Below, in pieces: positions 1 to 31,077 of a DNA stretch of 64,000 nucleotides; the first letter of the stretch is position 1, and the number at the start of each line of letters is the position of its first letter. Origin of the DNA: Limanda limanda (Eukaryota > Chordata > Actinopteri > Pleuronectiformes > Pleuronectidae); assembly GCF_963576545.1 (NCBI RefSeq), contig NC_083653.1, positions 15,721,358-15,785,357 on the forward strand. Direction: 5' to 3'. A program made the translations under genes and the position numbers. Under the pieces are notes generated by a model that saw nothing but the letters and a program-made list of their open reading frames with translations, was not told the origin of the DNA and did no database searches.

Positions 1-61
1 AATGTGTCCACAACGTTTCTTCCAAGCGACCCGGAAGCAAAACTAACCATGCGGCGCATTT

Positions 62-81
62 GCATTCTGGGATATGTAGTT
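62..81 (-). promoter_or_regulatory. ZNF143/STAF-type promoter motif
   Basis: Read on the minus strand, the sequence has ACTACA, a short spacer and then TCCCAGAATGC, the two halves of the extended ZNF143 (STAF/SBF) site found in CpG-rich vertebrate promoters. An octamer-like ATTTGCAT (58-65) overlaps its left side and a CACGTG E-box lies at 123-128. It is about 400 bp upstream of the fkbp1b start codon, so it could serve fkbp1b or a divergent gene beyond the left edge. Motif match is seen; function is inferred. Confidence 0.55.
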
Positions 82-122
82 TTAATACGCTGTTACAAGG
101 TTACCCGCATGGGGTCCCTACT

Positions 123-128
123 CACGTG
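123..128. promoter_or_regulatory. E-box CACGTG near fkbp1b promoter
   Basis: A palindromic CACGTG lies 355 bp upstream of the fkbp1b ATG and 40 bp after the ZNF143-like site. Candidate bHLH (USF/MYC/CLOCK-type) site by sequence only. Confidence 0.3.
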
Positions 129-482
129 TGGCAAATACAATGTGTATTTTTAAGAGGATTGAACATGTGTAAATGTTAGCTGGGTCAAGTCATATCGCCG
201 ACGAGTGACTTTTAATTGAATTAGCACGAAGCTAACAGTGGAAGGACTACATCCGCTGTGTGGCGCCAGATCCTGAGCAGGCGGGACGGAGACGACGTGC
301 TCGCCGCAGTGAGAGATCTCGCCGCCGGGAAACATCTCGGCTGTGTCTCGGTCGGCTGCAGCTCCGGGTCGGCGGTGGTCGCTGAGTGCATATGATCCCC
401 CCCGGTACAGCCCGACGTGTCGCTGCTAAGTTATTATTTTAGCTCGTAGGTGTTGGAGCCGATCCTCGAGGAAAGCACAACC

Positions 483-9421
<8,939 letters not shown>

Positions 9422-9580
9422 AATACGAAGGCCGAAGGTCGACAAGTTTGCATTCGCCACGACCTGTCTCCACAGGGTGCTGCCTCCCACCGCCATCCAG
9501 CCGCTCCTCGTATTGTTTCTACAATCTTCTACTGTTACAATATTTAAACGTTTACTGCTGCTTTGTTTCCATCCTGTCAC

Positions 9581-9586
9581 AATAAA
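9581..9586 (+). terminator. Polyadenylation signal AATAAA for fkbp1b
   Basis: First canonical AATAAA after the fkbp1b stop codon, 160 nt downstream, suggesting a short 3' UTR. A second AATAAA at 10014-10019 and ATAAAA near 10391 could give longer forms. Confidence 0.55.
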
Positions 9587-9990
9587 TACTGATGCAAGAA
9601 AATTAACACAAACCACATTTTGGTTTGTCGTTTCGAGATGCAATTTTTTCATTTAATGCCGTTGAAGTTGTAAATTTTGTTCAACCAAGAGAAAATCCGT
9701 CACCTGATGAAAAGCCTAAGTTCTACGTTGCGATCGAAATAGACTGCCTTACAGTTTCAAGGACAGGGGGGGGCATACATGTGTTCGATACTTTTGCTCT
9801 GTTTTAACTGGGCATTATATACCAGTCTCTGCATTGCCACTTTGGTTGAGGTTTGTCCCGTGAAATGTTCCGAGCTATGTTGCTTTTTTAAGTATATTTT
9901 ATATCCCTCATAAGCAATTACTGCAAGTGTACCCTGTCCGATCTTACCCAACACTGTACAGAACCCTACAAGAGGCGTTGCTACTGCTGT

Positions 9991-10411
9991 GACAGTTTAT
10001 CGATCAACTCTTCAATAAAAATGGCATGTACCTTGTTAAGAAGTCAGCTTCCTGTGTGTTATAACCTCCACCAAACAGGTTGTGATTTCAACCCTGTCCG
10101 AGAAAGGTTGGGTTTGGCTGTGTGAGTATCTGTCTGTGTGTGTGTGTGTGTGTGTGTGTTTTGTTACCTGAAATACTGGGAATCCTTGCAGCGCCCCTGG
10201 GTGCATCCACATGGTGAGATGAGGAGAGACAGGAGGGAGTTGCAACACAGAATTTCCACAAAAGACAAAAAGAAACAAATATAAGGTGGAGGAGGAATCT
10301 GAGAACGATGGACGAGGATTGGCGGTAGCTCTCTCCGTTTGTGAGCGGCTCACCTGTGGAGCTGCCGACTGTTTATGGATCAACTCTGGAATAAAAATGA
10401 CATGTAGCCTG
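9991..10411 (+). repeat. Direct repeat pair carrying AATAAA
   Basis: Segments 9991-10033 and 10367-10411 are about 85% identical by eye. Both contain GTTTAT, GATCAACTC and AATAAAAATG followed by CATGTA. They are about 376 bp apart and bracket a GT microsatellite (about 10134-10159). Probably a duplicated fragment or the two sides of a repeat. Confidence 0.55.
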
Positions 10412-10700
10412 CAAATAAATACTTAGCCAGTGAGGTTATGTTTTCGTCCCTGTCCGGTTAGTTGTTAGCAGGATTACGTGAAAACTACTAACTCGAATGA
10501 TGAAAGGATGGGACATGGGTCAAGACAGACATTTTGGTGGGGCAGATCTAGGTCTCCTTTTTGTAATTTTCATCAGTTACGTGAGGAATAATTCATGGAT
10601 ATTGATCTTTTTTAAAAATCAGCCACATTTAGGGGACTGATATCAATGAGTGTGTGAAGTTTGGTGCAGCTTGATGGAATTTTAAAGGACTGTTGCTGAA
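10060..10700 (+). repeat. Abundant fish dispersed repeat, one partial and one longer copy
   Basis: The wording AGGTTATGTTTTCGTCCCTG, GCAGGATTACG, AAAACTACT, GGGACATGGG, GGAATAATTCATGGAT, CATTTAGGGGACTGATAT and GTGTGAAGTTTGGTGCAG follows, in order, a very common fish repeat as I recall it. A partial copy starts near 10060 (ATAACCTCCACCAAAC). A related copy lies at 31865-32065. Confidence 0.5.
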
Positions 10701-11069
10701 GGTTTTTGCTGAACTGTGCCATTCTGACTTATAATAGAGGGAATGCCTTAAGAGAGTCGGTGCTGGACAGGAGCTTCTGCAGAAACAACGCCTCCTGGTG
10801 GTGAAGGTCATCAGTGCACAGCAGCCTAGTGAAGAACAGCAGTGAGTGAAGTCCTACTTGCTCTGAATGGAATCTGTAATGCAAAATGATATGTCTGTAA
10901 TAAAAGGCTGCAACTTGTATTTTCCCTATAAGTGACGTCCACTCTGTATAATTAAATATACTCACTTGTGGAAAATACACAAACAATAACCCACGTGGCT
11001 CATCTTCCCTAAATTCAACAATCTTTGTGTTGACATCTACTTCCGGTGTCGCAGGTCGAAGTTCGCAGC

Positions 11070-11390
11070 ACGCGATTGGTCGAACGTCAGTGTGGTGAGA
11101 CCTCATTGGTCAGACGGACACACGCCTTTAGAGACACTTATGAGACAACAACACAGGACAAGGTCAGAAAATTATCCCGAAACATTTAAAAACCAAAAAG
11201 TGCTGGGAGGCTTTTTAGCGGCTTGGTCTGACGTCAGTCGCTGTCGTCTTGGTCTCCCCCTGCTAACGCCTGTAGCGATGCTACATCTGATGTTAGCTAA
11301 CAAGTGCTTAGCTTAGCAGCTCAGTTAACGTTGCTGCAATTCAAAGTGGTGCTTATTGTCTCTGTTTACATCTCGTTGGAACAGTCAGGT
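11070..11390 (+). promoter_or_regulatory. Candidate mmut promoter and non-coding first exon
   Basis: Two ATTGG (inverted CCAAT) boxes at 11075-11079 and 11105-11109 precede a perfect CRE palindrome TGACGTCA at 11229-11236. A possible donor CAG/GTCAGT at 11388-11389 could pair with the acceptor at 12920, making a non-coding exon 1, as in human MMUT where the start codon is in exon 2. Motifs are seen; promoter use and exon 1 are inferred. Confidence 0.5.
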
Positions 11391-12124
11391 CAGTAGCTCG
11401 CAGTGATAGAACCACCCAACTCCTCATCGTGACCTCAAATGTGTCGCGTCTGTCGGGTTTGTTAGCTAGTCGAAACGCCGCAATGCTAATTAGGAGCTAA
11501 CGTCCTCGCTTTTATGTTTGAAAGTTGTAATCTGCCATGACGACTGTGTTCAAGCCTGTTTCAACTGTGTTCACGTTGCCGGGGAAACAGTGGAAGTAAC
11601 TGTGCAGTCTCTAATGCACTGTCAATATACATGAGGGAAGATGAGATGATTCTGTAATATGTGATGCTGCAGCAAGGAGGACAGTCACAAAATGGACATC
11701 AGTACTATTCATAATAAGTTAAGTGTTTATATAGTGTGTGCAGAATACACAGAGTGCATATAATATATATATATATATAAACAGAATATACACAGTGTAA
11801 ACAGAACAGTGTAACAGATGGCACATGAGCCATGGAATAGCAAAGACAGACATGAGTCCTGCAATGATTTTGGCCACTGTCTTTTCTTTGAGATAATTGT
11901 TTTCTTACATATTGAAGTAGTCTGTAAAAGGCAGTGGTCGGACATTAAGGTAGTTTCCTCACATATTAAACTGCGAGCTCGGAACCAACGCTGACAGTAA
12001 ATATCTGTCTGAAAGAAAAGCTGAGTGGATGACATTCATGCAGAATTGATGGCTGCCTTTTCTGACACAGAAACAGTGCCGTGCAGAGACCTTCACAGGG
12101 AGAGGTGTTAAAAATGTTAAAAAC

Positions 12125-12560
12125 CTACAATCCAGTTGGATTCTATTTTTACAGGGCCAAATCACCACACACTTAATGTCAAGGCACTTCACATACGAAG
12201 GTCAAAACCTGAAATTACAGAGAAACCCAAAATTTCTCACAACGAGCAAACACTTAACGACTGTGGAGAGAAAAGCTCCCTTTTTTTTAACAGTAAGAAA
12301 CCTGGAGCAGAACAAAACTCAATTCCGGCGGCCATCTGCCTTGACCGGTTGGGGTGAGTGCAGAAAAATAGGGGAGAGAGGAAAGGTGGCTGGAAAAAAG
12401 AAGAGAGAGGGATTATAGGGAGACATAGGACAGTTAAGAACCAGTTGTTAGTAGTAGTAGTAGTAGTATTCATAATAATAATTACATTAGCAGTAAAAAA
12501 TAATGGCGGAGATCTGGATCCTGCAGCTCTGGAGTCAGAGATTCCTGCAGAATGAGAGAA
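12125..12560 (+). repeat. Dispersed LINE/SINE 3'-type repeat
   Basis: Contains GGGCCAAATCACCACACAC, TCAAGGCACTTCACA, AGAGAAACCCAA, a CTCCCTTTTTTTTAACAG block, GGCGGCCATCTGCCTTGACC and an AG-rich tail ending in GTA repeats. This order matches a repeat widespread in percomorphs. A second partial copy with AGAGAAACCCAACAG and GGCTGCCCTTGACCGGTTG is at 53480-53720. Confidence 0.5.
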
Positions 12561-12956
12561 AGAGCAAGAGGGAAAGAAATACTCCTACATAGTTTTGTAG
12601 CATAATTTTAGCAACCCATATTCAAACAGACTGAAATATGAAATCTTACAAGCATCACACAGTTTAGGATAACCGAATTTCTCCAGAAGTGACTTTCAGA
12701 AAATAGGACACTTTGAAAATTGAGGGTCAAATGGGCAGATGCTTGATCACCCAAACCATCAAATTTTAAACAAGACTTAATCTCTGATAAAAATTCTAAA
12801 ATGTATGGATTTGTTCTTTGCTTAGAGTCACTTGGACTAAAAACGCTCTCCCGCTAACATGCAAACATAACTAACAGTTTTCCCCTGCTTCTTATCTGTT
12901 CATTCATGTGTCTTCCTCAGGTGATCCATGTGTGTCTGATCGAGCCAACAGGGAAC

Positions 12957-25625
<12,669 letters not shown>

Positions 25626-26108
25626 ACTCTTTTGGAAAAAATACAAAAATAAATGGGGAAAAAAAGTGCAACTCCAACTAAAGCTGTCTATTCGTGCTGT
25701 GTCGCAAACAAACAATAGAGATAGGACTGAGAGTGAACTCTTCTGTACAGAATAAGTTTGATGTGTGGCTGTGAAAAACAAAGATGTGCTTCCCTGCTGG
25801 GACTTCCCAGCGTGTGCCGCAGTCAAAGTCAGTAGCAACCAGCTGGGATGTCACGGTTGACTAAATTCTCTGTACATCAGATTTGAGTTAATCACTAATA
25901 GGATCCTCACAGTTTGCTGTAACTTCACAAAGGAAAGAATATCTCATCACAGAAATTGTTTAGTTCTCTATTATTGTTTGGAATGACATAACAGTTAAAG
26001 AAAAACCATCACAATAGTGTCTTCATAACCTTTTCAATGGTGATTTATTCAATACTGTGGAGTCTGCTCAAGTGTGAATTGTAGGATTTAGTATCTTTGA
26101 AATCCCAG

Positions 26109-26114
26109 AATAAA
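26109..26114 (+). terminator. Polyadenylation signal AATAAA for mmut
   Basis: AATAAA about 485 nt after the mmut stop. Alternatives are 25648-25653 (only 23 nt past the stop, so less likely) and 26475-26480 inside the tandem repeat region. Confidence 0.45.
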
Positions 26115-26299
26115 AGCAGGAACCTGGACTATTGATTAACACTAAAGGTTTAAATGTGATGTTCTTTAATTCTGATGCCTACATTAAGACTGTCACTCAC
26201 ATGAGAATAGATCAGGATTTACATTTATGCAAACAAGGATTTACTGTGCCTTGAGGTGAGCTGCTCAGCATTTCTTGCCTTCCAGTATCAAATGCAGTT

Positions 26300-26670
26300 C
26301 AGCAATATAAACCTTGGAATATGGTGCTTTCATCATGATTTTGCTATTCATCTAAATAATGCAATCTAATATAAAACACAAGATAGCCATGTAATGCTTT
26401 TATTGGGAAATGTTTGTGTGTAATTTTCAATGACATAGCAGAGTGTGCCTGTGTTGTTGACACAGACATTTCATAATAAAAGTGTTACATTCCCGGGTTA
26501 AAAAAACAATCCAATATAAAACATAATACAACATTATAAACATTGGAATATGATGATTTTATTATGAAATGTGTGTAGCAGAGTGTGATTAGTGCCCGAG
26601 TAGCGGAAATAAATTGTCATTTCACAATTAAAGCATTATGAGTATTGAAATGTAATGCTTTTATTATGTT
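26300..26670 (+). repeat. Imperfect tandem repeat, period about 150 bp
   Basis: Two to three diverged units share CAATCYAATATAAAACA (near 26360 and 26509), a TTTTATTrkGAAATG block, GCAGAGTGTG and CATTTCAyAATwAAAG. It lies in the 3' flank of mmut. Confidence 0.5.
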
Positions 26671-29581
26671 GCATTGTTTTGATTTATTTCTTTGCTGCAT
26701 CATGTTTAATTTAACCAGCTTCTGTTCATATAGTCATAGACAGTATTTTTCTATGTGAGATATTGAATCAGATTCAGCTCTCTGATCAAAATAAAATGTG
26801 GACTTGTAGCTGACTACTGGGTAACCTTTTTTCTGAAATACTCCGTTATTGAGAAACGCCACATGAAGCCGCGCTGTGGTTTGACACCTGAATTTTCGCG
26901 AAATATGTGAACACGCCCTAAAACTGCAATGTTGGCGCTAATGTAGCAGACATGCAGCAGTAGCAACAGCCGGAAAGAAACCGTCGGCTGCTATATGCTG
27001 TATATTTAAGCCTGTCCTAAAGTACCGTAACAATATTAGTGCTTTTGTATAACCATCTAAACCTACACCTGATTATGGCTCCCTTGATTACTCGTCTACT
27101 GGACAACTGTTTGGGAATATCCTAATATCTAAATTGACATATTGCAGTACGTAGTTATTGTGGAGCTACTGTTTCACTCTTATTCAACTAGTGTTTTTTT
27201 GAGTTGCTGTATTTAGTCTCTGGTCGACCCCCTCCTCCTTGAATTTGCCAGGCTGAGCTCATGTCTGCACTGCTCCTGAGAAAACTGCGTGGCCCAGGCC
27301 TGCATGTTGAGGTAGACCCGGACATTTGATTCACCAGCATGGAGCACAATGTGGTTAAGACATTTCTGAAACTTGTGTGCGAGAAGAGCAATTATGTGAA
27401 ATTTATGCAAATGTTGACTTGGGCATTTGACACGTTTTTGATCGATTTATACACAAATCGACTGATGCTTCTCTTCTTTGCGCCCTGAGCTCTGGCTGAA
27501 TGGATTTTAATTAGCATACCATAGATAAATGATGTTCACATGAGTGACGGATACATTTGTGTGACTGGAATTCACAATTAGCATAGTTTGTACATTAAAA
27601 ACAGCCACTGCTCTGTGTTATCATAGATGTTTGAAGTGACACATTATTATCCAATCATGGTCTTTATGCTAATAAACTGTATTCAATCAGTGTTTATTCT
27701 CATACATACCCAATGAAATGTGCACACATACATTTATTTAAGGTTTATAGCTCAACATTTACAGACTTTAAAAATAATTTAACACAACAGTGATACAATT
27801 GAAAATAAAATAACACAACAAAAAAAATGGAATTTCAGGTGATAAAATATGAGGAAAAATATTTTTTTAGGCTGTGTTGTTTACAACAGAATACTGCTGC
27901 TCTGCAGCTGTGAGTGCAGACAGTGATGGGGAAAGTTCACAACAGTTGAACAAGGATCAAGAAGGATAAAAATGTCAGTTTTTCTTTTTATTATTAACAA
28001 ATCCCATGAAATGTCAAACACAGTAATCCATTTATCCTCCTAACAAGTACACACTTTGGTCCGAGTCTAATACGGCTAATTTATCTGTGCCTTAGAACTC
28101 CAAAACTGTGCCTTTCCTTAATAATGAGTTCTGGTGCTTCCAACCATATCGTACAGTCCTTATTAGCAGAGTATTTTCAAACGTTCTATGACTGTTGGCA
28201 CCTATGGGACCTCTTCTCTATGTTGACTGAGCAGACTGTAAATGGATCTGTTGGCTAATGAGGACTGTGATACGGTCACAAGCTCCAGAACAAGCAGGGT
28301 AGTGAACCTTGGGTTGGGACTGGTTGTCAACTGGTTGTTCCCAAACTTCACTAATGAACAAGTCAAGCTTAACTCTGCAGATGTTCAGCAATTTTTGTAA
28401 AGAAAGCTCAAAACAAACTGATAACACAATCCGCCTGCCAGTACCTCTATAACTAAAGGTGACATGTAATGCTCATATTCAGGTTCATAATTTTAACTTG
28501 GATAATTTAAAAGGTTTGATATATTTAACTGTCCATAGCTGCAGCAGCTGAAAAGCACGTGTTCTCAGCCTGTCTGTCAGGAGCTCCCTGTACTGCAACC
28601 TAAGGCTTTTTAACTTTGTAGACCTTCTACATTCATAATAAACAAATATGACACACGAAAAACTGTAAAAGCATGATATGGCTCTTTTGCTGTGTTATGT
28701 TGAATTCGTAACAACATGTCATGATGGATTTGTTAATAGTCCTTATGCTAGATTAGCATTATGCTGTTTTGACTTCGATTCACAGAAACAAAGAAAAAAT
28801 AGATCGACCTTTTTGCATTTGGACGACACACTCCGTCACAAGGAGCTCTTTGTCCTTGTGACTTTGAATCTTTGAATGATAATAATAAAATAAATGTCAG
28901 TCTTATCCTTTCATATAACAGATGCTCACATTACAGATGAAGCCTTACATACTAAAAGTGCAAATATGTCTCATACTCTTATGACACACAATAACAATTA
29001 CCTGTGTCATACTGCCGTCTTCCAAGAACCCAACAACATGCAATATATTTGTTTTCTTTGAGGCAGATTTATGAAAAATTTTAGCTGTTTTAGTTTTCAT
29101 TGAAATTTTTGGTTTTGTGTCACAAAATCATCGAAAAGCAACTATTAGAACAAAGGAGCTGCAGATGTAACTTTGAGATTGATCTAAAATAAGTATTTTA
29201 TGCTGAACAACCTTTGGTTTGTTGTTTGTTTTCTTGAAGACTGTGTGGCTGTCTCGTTTTCAATGTGCTGTGTAGTCGAGTAAACATGTGCAGGACCTGG
29301 GAATGACAAAACTCAAAGCAGTTCACCACAGTAACTTCTTCAGTATCAGGTGTAATCAACAGAGTGTTAGTTAGCTTTACTTTGTAGCGTTGCTGGTTGA
29401 CTTTCACAGCTTTTTTGCGCAAAAATACTGGCCACACACTAAATGGAGACCAGAAGTACCCTGCTTTCTATGTCAGGATAGCCCTAGTTGAACTGAAAAG
29501 AGAGGTTTCTTGATATTTTTTTGTGAAAGAACACATTGTGAGACCATCTGATGTTTCCTCAGTTTAGAGCAGGAAAGTATT
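26671..29581. other. Intergenic region between mmut and opsin A (convergent genes)
   Basis: About 2.9 kb of AT-rich spacer between the mmut 3' end (+) and the opsin A 3' end (-). The one item worth noting is an unassigned minus-strand reading frame at 27213-27410. No RNA gene or repeat boundary was recognised. Confidence 0.5.
27213..27410 (-). other. Unassigned reading frame, possible terminal exon or relic
   Basis: A 65-codon minus-strand frame has protein-like composition (for example HIVLHAGESNVRVYLNMQAW) and ends in RRRGSTRD and a stop. A plausible acceptor (TTTCAG) lies inside it, before a KCLNHIV stretch. I do not recognise the family and find no companion exon nearby, so chance cannot be excluded. 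Confidence 0.2.
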
Positions 29582-30990
29582 TCAACCCAGAGTCACACTT
29601 TGCTCTGTCAGCTCAGACTGCGCTGCTATTTTGGGCCTGAGGTCGGCACTGACCATGTAAATGGTTGTTTCATTGATGGTGTCGGCACTGGGGCACGAGT
29701 TAAAGCTGAGGCACAGCCCCCGCAGCTGCTTTACCTCTCTTTTGAAGCTTTTGCTGAACATGTAGTAAATCAGGGGATTGTACACAGTGGAGCTCTTCGC
29801 AAACATGCAGGGAAGAAGGCTGATCTCAGGTGGGATGCTGCTGCTGTCGTAGATAACAGACCACAGGCTCACAATGCCGTAGGGTGTCCAACAGACTATG
29901 AAGCCCAAGCTGATCAGGACAGCGATCTGCAGGAGAACAGTAAAGTTCAGTAAAGTACAGTAATGTATAGCGAGTTGGAAACCTTAAAGTAAAGGGTAAT
30001 GGCTAAATATACTAATGGGTGAGATATATTTATAAATAGTTTATGTCGTGGATAAACCAACTGAAGTAGCAAACAGTAAAAGGTAAATAATGCTAAAGAT
30101 AACTTATGAGTACTCGTTGGAATAGATAGCTAATAGAACTGGAGTCTAGTCAAAGCTAGAGTCTGACAGATATATTGGCTGGGCAGTATAAGTCAAAGTT
30201 ATTCGGTTGTCTTTGTGTTTTCTTTTTATTAATGAATATTTAAGATATTGTTTATGGTAAACCAGTACAATATAAAACCTCAATTACATTGATCACATTC
30301 ACATTGACAATGGAAATGTTTTAAAACATATAAATGCAGGGGTGGACTGGCCATCTGGCATACCGGGCATAATCCCGGTGGGCCGTTGACCCAATGTGGG
30401 CCGGTCTGGTCCGCTATGTTGTTGTTTTGTTTTTTTTCTCTTCTTCCTCTCTAAATTCCCTCCAATTGGGCCGGCCAATTGGCTACAGAGGGCTAGCAGT
30501 GTGTTGCCAGCATCGACACATATTATTGGTCTATTGTTTGTCATTGTCAATCAATCATGGGCTGACAGGCTCAGAGAGCCCTGACAGTGCTGTCAATCAC
30601 AACACACAAACCGGGGGCGGGGGGGGCGGGACCTCATGGCATTGGCGGGGGGAGTCGCGGGACGGGCTGCTGCTGAGACAGAAACTTAACTTAATGGATA
30701 ATAAGAGTAAAAAAACGCCCGGGTGGCGCTGAGAAGCATCGGGAAAAAAAGCTGAAGTCTCTGGAGGTGGAGGCTGCTAAATGTGCCAAACTGACGGACC
30801 TATGTGGTGCCGGGTTCACCAGCCCAGCAGCAGCAGGTGCGCCGGGAGACGAGCGAGGAGGACTCGACAATGATGAGCGAGTGGAGGCAGACATGTGAGC
30901 GCGCATTTTCAATTTTCAATACATTCTCAAAACTGGCTCGTTACTTGAGCAGCGGAGGTTGGCGTCGCACGCCTCTACCCACGGCGCCCC

Positions 30991-31077
<87 letters not shown>

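Noticed and set aside
9600..11050. A divergent partner of mmut (CENPQ in mammals)
   Set aside because: The minus-strand frame at 10729-11106 has no CENPQ-like sequence and partly overlaps repeat sequence.
29600..29953. 117-codon + strand frame
   Set aside because: Antisense shadow of opsin A exon 4, which has clear opsin motifs on the minus strand.
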